A DNA stretch of 64,000 bases, taken from the NCBI RefSeq assembly GCF_025909975.1, contig NZ_JAPCIO010000009.1:1-64000 (forward strand), read 5' to 3'. A program made the position numbers and the translations under genes. Positions 49,550-58,316 of the stretch are shown piece after piece (position 1 is the first letter of the stretch; the number at the start of each line of letters is the position of its first letter). Source of the stretch: Flavobacterium lacisediminis (lineage in GTDB: Bacteria; Bacteroidota; Bacteroidia; Flavobacteriales; Flavobacteriaceae). The notes under the pieces were generated by a model. That model worked only from the letters and a program-made list of their open reading frames with translations. It searched no databases and was not told where the DNA came from.

Positions 49550-49744
49550 ATGAGTGTCATTTATTTATTAATCACGATCAGTATAGTAGTTGCTATAGCT
49601 TTTTTAGTTGCTTTTATTAAAGCAGTTAAAAGTGGCCAATACGATGATGACTACACACCATCAGTCAGAATGTTATTTGACGATGAAATTGTAAAAGAAA
49701 ATCCAAACAAATTAATACAAACAGAAAAACAAAAATCAATCTAA
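49550..49744 (+). CDS. ccoS: cbb3 oxidase assembly protein CcoS
   Basis: 64 residues. One membrane helix (MSVIYLLITISIVVAIAFLVAFIKAV) and SGQYDDDYTPSVRMLFDDE match the CcoS pattern. Needed for cofactor insertion in cbb3 oxidase. It follows an FNR-type promoter and precedes ccoNO by three bases. Confidence 0.9.
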   Translation: MSVIYLLITISIVVAIAFLVAFIKAVKSGQYDDDYTPSVRMLFDDEIVKENPNKLIQTEKQKSI

Positions 49745-49747
49745 TTT

Positions 49748-51919
49748 ATGGAGAAGCAACAATTTTATTACGACAACAAAATTGTAAGGAATTTCATCTA
49801 CGCTAGTATCGTTTTCGGAGTAGTGGGGATGTTAGTAGGGCTTATTTTGGCTTTCCTATTTTTGTTTCCAAACTTAACGAGCGGCGTTTCGTTTTTAAGT
49901 TTTGGACGCTTAAGACCTTTACACACCAATGCGGTCATTTTTGCCTTCGTTGGTAACGCAATGTTTGCAGGAGTTTATTACTCAATGCAGCGTTTATTAA
50001 AGGCAAGAATGTTTAGCGACCTTTTAAGTAAAATACACTTTTGGGGATGGCAGTTAATTATTGTTGCTGCAGCAATTTCATTACCATTAGGTTTCACTAC
50101 ATCAAAAGAGTATGCCGAATTAGAATGGCCAATTGATATTGCAATTGCTCTTATTTGGGTAGTATTTGGTATCAACATGATTGGAACCATTATTAAAAGA
50201 AGAGAACGTCATATTTATGTAGCAATTTGGTTTTACATCGCAACGTTTGTAACGGTTGCAGTACTACATATTTTTAATAGTTTAGAATTACCAGTTTCAG
50301 CAATGAAATCATATTCAGTATATGCTGGTGTTCAAGATGCTTTAGTACAATGGTGGTATGGTCACAATGCGGTAGCATTTTTCTTAACTACGCCTTTCTT
50401 AGGTATGATGTATTACTTTGTACCTAAAGTAGCAAATCGTCCAGTATACTCTTATAGATTATCAATTATTCACTTTTGGTCGTTAATCTTCATTTATATT
50501 TGGGCTGGACCTCACCACTTATTATACACTGCTTTACCAGATTGGGCTCAAAACTTAGGAGTTGTTTTCTCTGTAATGTTGATAGCTCCATCTTGGGGAG
50601 GTATGATTAATGGATTATTAACATTAAGAGGTGTTTGGGATAAAGTACGTACAGATGCAGTATTGAAATTCTTCGTAGTAGCTATTACAGGTTATGGTAT
50701 GGCAACTTTTGAAGGTCCAATGTTATCATTAAAAAACGTTAATGCTATTGCACACTTTACTGACTGGATTATTGCTCACGTACACGTTGGGGCTTTAGCT
50801 TGGAATGGTTTCTTATCATTTGGTATGATCTATTGGTTAATCCCAAGAATGACAAAAACGAAATTATTCTCTGAAAAATTAGCTAATTTCCATTTCTGGA
50901 TTGGTACTTTAGGTATTATTTTATATTCGCTTCCAATGTATGTAGCTGGGTTTTTACAAGCTTCTATGTGGAAACAATTTAAACCAGATGGTGGTGCTTT
51001 ACAATACGGAAACTTCCTTGAAACAGTTACCGAATTAATGCCAATGTATTGGATGCGTGCTATTGGAGGAACATTATATCTTACAGGAGTTATCGTATTA
51101 GTGTACAACATTATTAGAACAGTTAGACAAGGTTCTCCAGTAGAAAACGAATTAGTAGAAGCTCCAGCTTTAGCTGTAATTTCTCCAAACCGTTTAAAAG
51201 GTGAAAAATTACACTCTTGGTTAGAAAGAAAACCAGTTCAATTCATGTTATTGACTACAGTTGCTATTTTAATTGGAGGTTTAATCCAAATTTTACCAAC
51301 GATTTTAGTAAAATCAAATATTCCAACAATAGCAGCAGTTAAACCTTACACACCACTTGAATTAGAAGGTAGAGATTTATATATCCGTGAAGGTTGTGTG
51401 GGATGTCACTCTCAAATGGTTCGTCCGTTCCGTTCAGAAGTGGAACGTTATGGAGATTATTCTAAAGCAGGAGAATTCGTTTACGACCATCCATTCTTAT
51501 GGGGTTCTAAACGTACTGGTCCAGATTTAGCTCGTGAAGGTGTTAAAGGAAAACCATTCAACGGAGGTAGAGATGATGTATGGCATTTTAACCACATGTA
51601 CGATCCTCAAGGTTTAAATGAGAAATCAATTATGCCAAGATACCAATGGTTAATTAAAAATGAGTTAGATAAATCTTCTACTCAAGATAAAATGAAGGCT
51701 ATGGTTACGTTAGGTGTACCTTATTCTGATGCAGATATTAATAATGCTCTTAAACATATGGAGGAACAAGCTACTAAGATTGAAACTAATTTATTAGCTA
51801 ATCCAGAAATTAAGAAATCATTCGGAAATGAAACAGCGTCTCCATTAAAAGATAGAGAAATTGTAGCACTTATTGCTTACTTACAACGATTAGGAACAGA
51901 TACTCAAGTTAAAAAATAA
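49748..51919 (+). CDS. ccoNO: cbb3 cytochrome oxidase subunits I and II fused
   Basis: 723 residues. The CcoN part (1-475) has about twelve helices with heme/Cu His in WYGHNAVAFFLTTPFLGMMYYFVPK, AGPHHLLYTALPDWAQ and IAHVHVGALAWNGF. The CcoO part starts with its own helix (about 505) and has EGRDLYIREGCVGCHSQMVRPFRSEVERYGDYS with the c-heme CxxCH and SIMPRYQWL for the Met ligand. This is the O2-reducing proton pump core of high-affinity respiration. Fusion of N and O is usual in Bacteroidota. Confidence 0.96.
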   Translation: MEKQQFYYDNKIVRNFIYASIVFGVVGMLVGLILAFLFLFPNLTSGVSFLSFGRLRPLHTNAVIFAFVGNAMFAGVYYSMQRLLKARMFSDLLSKIHFWGWQLIIVAAAISLPLGFTTSKEYAELEWPIDIAIALIWVVFGINMIGTIIKRRERHIYVAIWFYIATFVTVAVLHIFNSLELPVSAMKSYSVYAGVQDALVQWWYGHNAVAFFLTTPFLGMMYYFVPKVANRPVYSYRLSIIHFWSLIFIYIWAGPHHLLYTALPDWAQNLGVVFSVMLIAPSWGGMINGLLTLRGVWDKVRTDAVLKFFVVAITGYGMATFEGPMLSLKNVNAIAHFTDWIIAHVHVGALAWNGFLSFGMIYWLIPRMTKTKLFSEKLANFHFWIGTLGIILYSLPMYVAGFLQASMWKQFKPDGGALQYGNFLETVTELMPMYWMRAIGGTLYLTGVIVLVYNIIRTVRQGSPVENELVEAPALAVISPNRLKGEKLHSWLERKPVQFMLLTTVAILIGGLIQILPTILVKSNIPTIAAVKPYTPLELEGRDLYIREGCVGCHSQMVRPFRSEVERYGDYSKAGEFVYDHPFLWGSKRTGPDLAREGVKGKPFNGGRDDVWHFNHMYDPQGLNEKSIMPRYQWLIKNELDKSSTQDKMKAMVTLGVPYSDADINNALKHMEEQATKIETNLLANPEIKKSFGNETASPLKDREIVALIAYLQRLGTDTQVKK

Positions 51920-51924
51920 AAGTT

Positions 51925-52095
51925 ATGCTAAAGTTCATTAAACATAATTTAGAAACCATAACGGGAGTAGAAATTTATCCAATCATTTCTTTGACAATTT
52001 TTTTCACTGCTTTTGTATTGTTCACGGTTTGGGCGTTTACCTACAGTAAAGAAAAAATCAAAGAAATAAGCGAAATGCCTTTAAACGACGAATAA
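51925..52095 (+). CDS. ccoQ: Small cbb3 subunit CcoQ
   Basis: ATG at 51925, TAA at 52093, 56 residues. It starts MLKFIKHNLETITGVEIYP, has one helix (IISLTIFFTAFVLFTVWAF) and ends TYSKEKIKEISEMPLNDE. Position between ccoNO and ccoP, size and single helix are those of CcoQ, which stabilises the complex. The gap to ccoNO is five bases. Confidence 0.85.
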   Translation: MLKFIKHNLETITGVEIYPIISLTIFFTAFVLFTVWAFTYSKEKIKEISEMPLNDE

Positions 52096-52114
52096 TTATA
52101 AATAGAGAGAAACT

Positions 52115-52163
52115 GATACAACCAAGATAATTGTAATTTTTTGGGTAGTATCGTGGTTGTACA
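52115..52163 (+). other. Stem-loop between ccoQ and ccoP
   Basis: TACAACCA (52117-52124) pairs with TGGTTGTA (52154-52161), followed inside by GATA/TATC after one mismatch. The loop is 19 bases. It is not followed by a T-run, so read-through to ccoP is expected; a processing or stability element is possible. Confidence 0.55.
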
Positions 52164-52193
52164 GGTTCTCATAACATCAAAAATTTTCAACAA

Positions 52194-53138
52194 ATGAAAA
52201 AATTAATTCCATCATACGTAAGAGTTCCGTTGCTATTCGCATTTGTATTTGCAGCTATGGAATATTTTATCGATTCAGGAGACAGGCCAGCTTTTATAAA
52301 GTTTCCAATGGTAGCTTTATTTTTAGGAGTATTTTTATTCCTATTAATTGCAATCGAAATTGTAATTGACGCTGTTGATAAAGTTACCTATCATTTATTA
52401 ACAGACGATCAAAAGAAACAATTAGCAGACGCTCAGTCAGTTTCTTTTACAGAAAGTAAGTGGTACCAAAATATTGTTAGCAAACTTACTCGCTCTAAAG
52501 AAATTGAAAGAGAAGAGGATATCATGTTAGATCACGACTACGATGGTATCAAAGAGTTAGATAATGTATTACCACCATGGTGGGTATATTTATTTTATGG
52601 TACAATTATTTTTGCCTTGGTTTATATGGTTCGTTTCCATGTAATTAATGAATATGATCAAGAGCAAGAATTTAAAAATGAAGTGGAGTTAGCAGAATTA
52701 GAAAAATCTAAATTACCTAAAGATCCAGCTGATGAAGTAAGTTATGAAACTGTAGTAGCAGTTACAGATGCAGCAAGTTTAGCAAAAGGAAAAGAAATTT
52801 TTATAAATGCTTGTGCTGCTTGTCATAAAGCTGATGGTGGAGGTTTAGTTGGTCCAAATTTAACTGATGACCATTGGATTAATGGAGGAGGAATTAAAAA
52901 TGTTTTCAAATTAATTTCTGAGGGTAGTAAAAATAATCCTTCAATGGTGGCTTGGAATAAAACTTTATCTTCTAAAGATATTCAAAGTATAGCAAGTTAT
53001 ATTTTAACATTAAAAGGTTCTAATCCAGCTGGAGCAAAAGCAGCTGAAGGAGAAATTTGGAAAGAAACTGCAGAAGCTAAACCAGCAACAGAAGCTGTTG
53101 TAGATTCAACTAAAGTAGAAATACCAGCAAAAAAATAA
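52194..53138 (+). CDS. ccoP: cbb3 oxidase subunit III, single-heme CcoP
   Basis: 314 residues. Two N-terminal helices precede the standard CcoP start HDYDGIKELDNVLPPWWVYLFYGTIIF, a helix at about 127-150, then one cytochrome c domain with FINACAACHKADGGGLVGPNLTDD (CxxCH) and NPSMVAWNKTLS for Met. Only one heme motif exists, whereas proteobacterial CcoP has two. The first 110 residues (two helices) are extra. The Ala/Glu-rich tail (ATEAVVDSTKVEIPAKK) is unusual. It passes electrons to CcoO. Confidence 0.92.
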   Translation: MKKLIPSYVRVPLLFAFVFAAMEYFIDSGDRPAFIKFPMVALFLGVFLFLLIAIEIVIDAVDKVTYHLLTDDQKKQLADAQSVSFTESKWYQNIVSKLTRSKEIEREEDIMLDHDYDGIKELDNVLPPWWVYLFYGTIIFALVYMVRFHVINEYDQEQEFKNEVELAELEKSKLPKDPADEVSYETVVAVTDAASLAKGKEIFINACAACHKADGGGLVGPNLTDDHWINGGGIKNVFKLISEGSKNNPSMVAWNKTLSSKDIQSIASYILTLKGSNPAGAKAAEGEIWKETAEAKPATEAVVDSTKVEIPAKK

Positions 53139-53148
53139 CTAGTAAATA

Positions 53149-53182
53149 AAAAGGTTTTGGGAAATTCTCAAAACCTTTTTTA
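53149..53182 (+). terminator. Hairpin between ccoP and ccoG
   Basis: Stem AAAAGGTTTTG / CAAAACCTTTT with a 9-base loop and T-run after ccoP. A partial terminator could lower expression of the accessory genes downstream. Confidence 0.8.
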
Positions 53183-53201
53183 AACTAACAAATGATTTAT
53201 T

Positions 53202-54620
53202 ATGTCAAATTTACCAGACGATAGTTTTAGAGATACCATAGCCACAATAAATGCGGAAGGTAAGAGAAATTTTATCCATCCTAAAAAACCTTCTGGCCCT
53301 TTTTATGAAAAGAGAAAGTTACTGAGTTATTTTCTTTTGGTTTTTTTAATTGCTTCACCTTTCATTAAAATTCATGGAAATCAGTTTTTGATGTTCAATG
53401 TGTTAGAAAGACGTTTTAGTATTTTCGGATTTGCATTTTGGCCTCAAGACTTTCATTTGTTTGTAATTTCAATGATTGTTGGAGTAGTAGGGTTAACCTT
53501 ATTTACCGTGGCTTTCGGACGTATTTTTTGTGGTTGGTTTTGTCCGCAAACTATTTTTATGGAAATGGTTTTCAGACGTATCGAGTATTGGATTGATGGT
53601 GACAGAGGAGCTCAAATGCGATTAGCAAAACAAAAGTGGGATGCTGAAAAAATAAGAAAAAGAGTTACTAAATGGATTATCTTTTTTATTTTTTCATTCT
53701 TCATTGCTAATGTTTTCTTAGCGTATTTAATTAGCAGCGACGAGTTAATCAAGATGGTTACTGAAGGTCCAGCAAATAATTTAAGTACACTTATTGCTTT
53801 ATTAATTTTTACAGAAGTTTTCTATTTTGTATTCGCTTGGTTTAGAGAGCAAGTTTGTATTATCGCTTGTCCTTACGGAAGAATGCAAGGTGTTTTATTG
53901 GATAATAAATCCATAAATGTTGCCTACGACCATGTAAGAGGAGAAAGTACAAACGGAAGAAAAAAATGGAGAAACGGTGAAGATAGAACAGCAGCAGGTT
54001 ATGGTGATTGTATCGATTGTAATCAATGTGTAGTAGTTTGTCCAACAGGAATTGATATTCGTAACGGTACGCAATTAGAGTGTATCAATTGTACCGCTTG
54101 TATTGATGAATGCGACATTATTATGGATAAAGTAGGATTGCCAAAAGGATTAATCCGCTATGCCAGTGAAGATGAAATTGTCAATAAAGAAAAGTTCAAG
54201 TTAACACTTCGAATGAAAGGTTATATTGGAGTTTTAACTTTGTTAATTGGAGTTTTAATTGGAATGTTGTTCTTACGAAATGATGTAGAAGCTAATTTCT
54301 TACCTATGTCTGGACAATTATTCCAACATAATGGAGAAAATATTAGAAATTTTTATACTTATAAAGTAGTAAATAAAACTGAAGAAGAATTTGACAATGT
54401 TACTGTTAAAATTGTAAATTATAAAGGAGAAATAATATTAGTTGGAAGTCCAGTTATTAAAGTACCAAAACAAGGATTAGTAAGTGGAACATTATATATA
54501 GATATTCCAGAGAATTTATTAAAAGACGAAAAAGTACACTTAAAATTAGAATTATATAATGGAGATAAGTTGATTGAAGAAACATCAACAAATTTCCAAG
54601 GACCAAGAAACTTTAATTAA
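53202..54620 (+). CDS. ccoG: cbb3 oxidase accessory ferredoxin-like protein CcoG
   Basis: 472 residues. Membrane helices around 40-65, 85-110 and 155-175; FGRIFCGWFCPQTIFMEMVFRRIEYWIDG is characteristic of CcoG/FixG. Two 4Fe-4S motifs are CIDCNQCVVVCPTG and CINCTACIDECD. A C-terminal periplasmic Ig-like domain follows. It is thought to reduce copper for the oxidase assembly. The gap to fixH is twelve bases. Confidence 0.93.
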   Translation: MSNLPDDSFRDTIATINAEGKRNFIHPKKPSGPFYEKRKLLSYFLLVFLIASPFIKIHGNQFLMFNVLERRFSIFGFAFWPQDFHLFVISMIVGVVGLTLFTVAFGRIFCGWFCPQTIFMEMVFRRIEYWIDGDRGAQMRLAKQKWDAEKIRKRVTKWIIFFIFSFFIANVFLAYLISSDELIKMVTEGPANNLSTLIALLIFTEVFYFVFAWFREQVCIIACPYGRMQGVLLDNKSINVAYDHVRGESTNGRKKWRNGEDRTAAGYGDCIDCNQCVVVCPTGIDIRNGTQLECINCTACIDECDIIMDKVGLPKGLIRYASEDEIVNKEKFKLTLRMKGYIGVLTLLIGVLIGMLFLRNDVEANFLPMSGQLFQHNGENIRNFYTYKVVNKTEEEFDNVTVKIVNYKGEIILVGSPVIKVPKQGLVSGTLYIDIPENLLKDEKVHLKLELYNGDKLIEETSTNFQGPRNFN

Positions 54621-54632
54621 AAAAAAGATATT

Positions 54633-55079
54633 ATGAAATTTAATTGGGGAACAGGTATCGTTATTGCTTTTGCGCTTTTTATGACATTTATTTTGTCATA
54701 TGTGTACAAAGTTCAATCCAATGATAAATATGATCACGAACTAGTAGTAGAAGATTATTACAAAAAAGAAGCATTAGTTCAAGGCGATATTGAAAAACAA
54801 GAAAATGCGAATGCATTAACAAATAAAGTTACTATTGAAAATACTGCGGAAGGCGTCAAAATTCAGTTTCCGGTAGATTTCGATTATTCAAAAATTAATG
54901 GAAAAGTGTCCTTTTATAGACCGTCAAGTCAGAAATTAGATTTTGAAATTCCGATTTCACTATCTAGTCCACATTTGCTCATACCTAAAAGTAATTTGGC
55001 TGACGGTCTTTGGGACATTTCTATAGAATGGAATTACGATGGTGTAGCATATTTAAACAAAGAATCATTTAAATTGTAA
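54633..55079 (+). CDS. ccoH: FixH/CcoH family assembly protein
   Basis: 148 residues. One N-terminal helix (GTGIVIAFALFMTFILSYVYKVQ) followed by DKYDHELVVEDYYKKEALVQ, which matches the FixH opening, and a beta-rich C-terminal half. It helps CcoI-linked copper delivery. It ends at TAATG, overlapping the next gene start by one base. Confidence 0.85.
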   Translation: MKFNWGTGIVIAFALFMTFILSYVYKVQSNDKYDHELVVEDYYKKEALVQGDIEKQENANALTNKVTIENTAEGVKIQFPVDFDYSKINGKVSFYRPSSQKLDFEIPISLSSPHLLIPKSNLADGLWDISIEWNYDGVAYLNKESFKL

Positions 55080-55780
55080 TGTTTTATTCGGCTTTCATAT
55101 TTGGGTTAATTAGTAGTTTTCACTGCATTGGAATGTGCGGTCCAATTGCTATGATGTTACCCATTGATAGAACAAATGAAGCCAAAAAAATCACTCAAAT
55201 TATTACGTATCATATTGGAAAATTAACAACTTACGGAATTCTAGGATTATTGTTTGGTTTATTAGGAAGAAGCTTTTATTTAGCAGGAATGCAACAGCAA
55301 TTATCTATAATCGTTGGGGTTTTAATGATTATGGTAGCCGTAATTCCTGAAAAAGTATTTGCTAAATATAATTTTTCAAAACCAGTTTACAGATTGATAA
55401 CGAAAGTAAAATCGAGTTTAGGCCAACAATTTAAAAACAAAAGCTATAAATCGTTGTTTACTATTGGATTATTAAATGGTTTTTTACCTTGTGGAATGGT
55501 CTATGTAGCGCTGTTTGGTGCAATTGCTATGCAAAATGTAACTTTAGGAATAGGGTATATGTTACTTTTCGGATTAGGGACAATTCCTATGATGGTAGCA
55601 GTAGTTTATGCTTCAGGATTGTTATCTTTTTCATTTAGAGGAGCTATTCAAAAAGCAATTCCGTTAGTAGCAGTTATTATTGGAATGTTATTTATAATAA
55701 GAGGTTTAGGGTTAAATATCCCATATTTATCGCCAAGTAATATGAGTTTATTTGTGCAGCCCGAAGCCAATTGTCATTAA
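55079..55780 (+). CDS. TauE/SafE family membrane protein of the cbb3 locus
   Basis: 233 residues with six or seven helices. FIFGLISSFHCIGMCGPIAMMLP (conserved HCxGMCGP) and FTIGLLNGFLPCGMVYVAL are the halves of the DsbD/CcdA-like TauE family seen next to ccoGH. The cysteines CxxxC suggest thiol or copper handling in oxidase biogenesis. C-terminus is short and ends in NCH. Last gene of the cco run; it is followed by a strong terminator. Confidence 0.85.
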   Translation: MFYSAFIFGLISSFHCIGMCGPIAMMLPIDRTNEAKKITQIITYHIGKLTTYGILGLLFGLLGRSFYLAGMQQQLSIIVGVLMIMVAVIPEKVFAKYNFSKPVYRLITKVKSSLGQQFKNKSYKSLFTIGLLNGFLPCGMVYVALFGAIAMQNVTLGIGYMLLFGLGTIPMMVAVVYASGLLSFSFRGAIQKAIPLVAVIIGMLFIIRGLGLNIPYLSPSNMSLFVQPEANCH

Positions 55781-55799
55781 ATATTTTTTGTTAATAGGG

Positions 55800-55840
55800 G
55801 AAAAGAGTGTTAAGGTTTGTACTTTAGCACTCTTTTTATT
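55800..55840 (+). terminator. Terminator of the cbb3 gene run
   Basis: Stem AAAAGAGTG-TTAAG / CTTTAG-CACTCTTTT with 7-base loop and T-run, about 20 bases after the last stop. Confidence 0.9.
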
Positions 55841-55845
55841 GTATA

Positions 55846-55877
55846 AAAAAGTCCCATCAACTGATGAGACTTTTCTA
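55846..55877 (-). terminator. Terminator of the endonuclease gene
   Basis: Stem AAAAGTC-CATCA / TGATG-GACTTTT with small loop, between the converging units and 20 bases after the endonuclease stop. Confidence 0.8.
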
Positions 55878-55897
55878 TTTATTATATATTTTGAATC

Positions 55898-57022
55898 TTA
55901 GTTTACAATAAGTTTCTTAGTTGCGATTGCATTTTCAGAAGCCATTTGAACTAAATAAAACCCACTTGATAAATTATTTACTTTGTAAGAATTATCAACT
56001 CTCGTAGGGTTTTTAATTTCCTGAATGATTTGACCATTGATATTGTATAAAACAATTGATTTTAATTCTGTTTCAGATGAAATTGTAACTTCGTTATTAA
56101 CAGCTGGATTTGGATAAATTGAAATAGTGTTTTCAAATTCAAAACTATTAGTTGACAAAGTTGCGCATTGTGTTGGGTATATTTGGCAAACATAACCTGA
56201 ATTATCAATAAATGGATTTCTGTTATTTTGTCTTGCGTAAATAGCATTATTTCTATCAATTTCTCTTTGACTTACAGGATCGTTTAAATGCCATGTAATT
56301 AAAATATTTAAAAAAGTATTGTCAAAAACTTGATTAGATGTTCCATTAAACATATCATATGGCCAAGAAGCAACTTGGTCTTCATAGCGGGTAGCAAAAT
56401 AAAAAAACATTCTAGCTATGTCGCCTTTAAATTCATTGATAGGTTCAAAAACTGTTGTTGAATAACCTGCTGAGTAACCTGAATTTAAATTGTTTCCTTT
56501 TTTTGAACCATTAGAATAGGTATTGGTAGCAACATTAACTCTTCCAAAAGGGAAATTTCCTCTTTGTGCATTTACATATTTATCCGATGGTACTACAAAG
56601 TGAGCATCAGAATACATTGGTGTAGCCGAACTAAATACAGATTGCGGAATAATATGTTCTCTATTGTATCTTTGACATTCTGCTGTACCTAATGTGCCAT
56701 CATCTTGATTAGTTCCATAAGTAAATTCACAATTATCTGGACCAGTTGGATTTTCAGTATACATATCTAACATCGTTCCATTATTTTCATAATATAAATC
56801 AATGTCGGATGTAGTGTAAGTAACATATAAGCCTGCATATCCAGGATCAGTTGAAATACGTTCTGATGGAAGTCCATCATTGTTATTATCAATTATTCTT
56901 TTTAATTGTGTCTTTAGGGTGTAACCAGTTCCGGTTGCAGTATTATAATATCCTGCAGGAATTTGTGCCAATCCTATAACTGAACACAATAAAAATGCTA
57001 ATAAAGTAAAGTTTTTTTTCAT
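55898..57022 (-). CDS. Secreted endonuclease I with T9SS sorting domain
   Basis: 374 residues. Signal peptide (LLAFLLCSVIGLAQ), then an EndA/NucM-like nuclease domain: AECQRYNREHIIPQSVF holds the ββα-metal His motif (NREHIIP), and DAHFVVPSDKYVNAQRGNFPFGRV follows. The C-terminal 70 residues ISIYPNPAVNNEVTISS ... LSSGFYLVQM ... KKLIVN form a type A T9SS sorting domain. It probably degrades extracellular DNA or RNA. It shares a short gap with the methyltransferase gene behind. Confidence 0.92.
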   Translation of the reverse strand: MKKNFTLLAFLLCSVIGLAQIPAGYYNTATGTGYTLKTQLKRIIDNNNDGLPSERISTDPGYAGLYVTYTTSDIDLYYENNGTMLDMYTENPTGPDNCEFTYGTNQDDGTLGTAECQRYNREHIIPQSVFSSATPMYSDAHFVVPSDKYVNAQRGNFPFGRVNVATNTYSNGSKKGNNLNSGYSAGYSTTVFEPINEFKGDIARMFFYFATRYEDQVASWPYDMFNGTSNQVFDNTFLNILITWHLNDPVSQREIDRNNAIYARQNNRNPFIDNSGYVCQIYPTQCATLSTNSFEFENTISIYPNPAVNNEVTISSETELKSIVLYNINGQIIQEIKNPTRVDNSYKVNNLSSGFYLVQMASENAIATKKLIVN

Positions 57023-57025
57023 ATA

Positions 57026-58243
57026 CTATTTGTTTTTTCTTTCTAATAATGCCATATAAAATCCATCGAAGCCACTTTCGCTAGCTAAGACTTTTTGGTC
57101 TTTAACAAAATTAAACTCTTTTCCGATTTCTGTGCTTAAGAAATGCTTAATTTGTTCTTGATTTTCAGATGGTAAAACCGAACATGTAGCATATACTAAT
57201 TTCCCGCCAGGTTTTACAATTTTAGAATAATTTTCTAATACTTCAGCTTGAACTTTACGAATATTGTCGATAAATTCAGGTTGTAATTTCCATTTACTAT
57301 CAGGGTTTCTTTTTAAAACACCTAAACCACTACAAGGCGCATCAATTAAAACTCTATCGGCCTTTTCGTGTAATTTTTTTATTGTTTTTGTACTTTCAAT
57401 TACTCTAGGTTCAATATTGAAAGCGCCATTACGTTTAGCTCTAATTTTTAAGTGCTTTAATTTACTTTCGTATAAATCCATAGCAATTAATTGTCCTTTA
57501 TTTTCCATTAAAGAAGCCAAATGCAAGGTTTTTCCACCAGCACCAGCACAAGTATCTACAACTCTCATTCCTGGCTGAACATCCAAGAAATAAGCTACTA
57601 ATTGCGATGAAGCATCTTGCACTTCAAATAATCCGTCTTTAAAAGCATCAGTTAAAAACACATTTGCTCTTTCAGTTAAAATTAAAGCATCTGGATAATC
57701 TTTATGAAACTCAGTTTCGATATTCAAATCCATTAAGATTGCTCTTAATTTTTCTTTTGTTGTTTTTAAGCGATTAACTCTTAAAATCACTTTTGCTTGT
57801 TCGTTTTGAGCTGCTAATTCTTTCGTCCAAATTTCTTCACCTAATTCCTTAACACCCAATTCATCCATCCAATCTGGAATAGACTCTCTGAATTTTCTGG
57901 TTTTAGTTAATTCGTCAAATTTTCCTTTGATTCTTCTAACAGGTGTTTCTTCAAAATATTTCCAATCGGGTAGGGTATAACCTCTTAATACTGCCCAAAC
58001 GGCAAATATTCTCCAAATTTTATCTCTATCAAAAGGTTCTTTAACCTCTGCAATTTCTGTGTATAAACGTTTCCATCTTACAATTTCATAAATTGTTTCG
58101 GCTACGAATTTTCTATCATGACTTCCCCAACGCTTGTCTTTTTTTAAAGCTCTAGCAACGACTTTATCGGCATATTCACCTTCATTAAAAATCGCCATTA
58201 GCGAATCTATCGTAGTGAATACTAAATTTCTGTGTAATCTCAT
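57026..58243 (-). CDS. RsmB/NOP family RNA m5C methyltransferase
   Basis: 405 residues. The N-terminal NusB-like region is RNLVFTTIDSL ... ADKVVARALKKDKRWGSHDRKFVAETIYEIVRW. SAM loop: VVDTCAGAGGKTLHLASLM; motif IV DAPCSGLGVLKRNPDSKWKL with one Cys and motif VI YATCSVLPSENQEQI with the second Cys, the pair needed for release. It methylates cytosine of 16S or 23S rRNA in the cytoplasm. It ends three bases before the endonuclease gene. Confidence 0.92.
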   Translation of the reverse strand: MRLHRNLVFTTIDSLMAIFNEGEYADKVVARALKKDKRWGSHDRKFVAETIYEIVRWKRLYTEIAEVKEPFDRDKIWRIFAVWAVLRGYTLPDWKYFEETPVRRIKGKFDELTKTRKFRESIPDWMDELGVKELGEEIWTKELAAQNEQAKVILRVNRLKTTKEKLRAILMDLNIETEFHKDYPDALILTERANVFLTDAFKDGLFEVQDASSQLVAYFLDVQPGMRVVDTCAGAGGKTLHLASLMENKGQLIAMDLYESKLKHLKIRAKRNGAFNIEPRVIESTKTIKKLHEKADRVLIDAPCSGLGVLKRNPDSKWKLQPEFIDNIRKVQAEVLENYSKIVKPGGKLVYATCSVLPSENQEQIKHFLSTEIGKEFNFVKDQKVLASESGFDGFYMALLERKNK

Positions 58244-58284
58244 TATTTATTTTAAATCAGCCTGCAAAGATACGAATTAAAATA

Positions 58285-58316
58285 AAAAAGCTGTCAAATT
58301 TGACAGCTTTAATTTT
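58285..58316 (-). terminator. Terminator of the repetitive secreted protein gene
   Basis: Perfect palindrome AAAGCTGTCAAA followed by its complement, then T/A runs; adjoins the stop codon of the reverse-strand gene. Confidence 0.88.
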
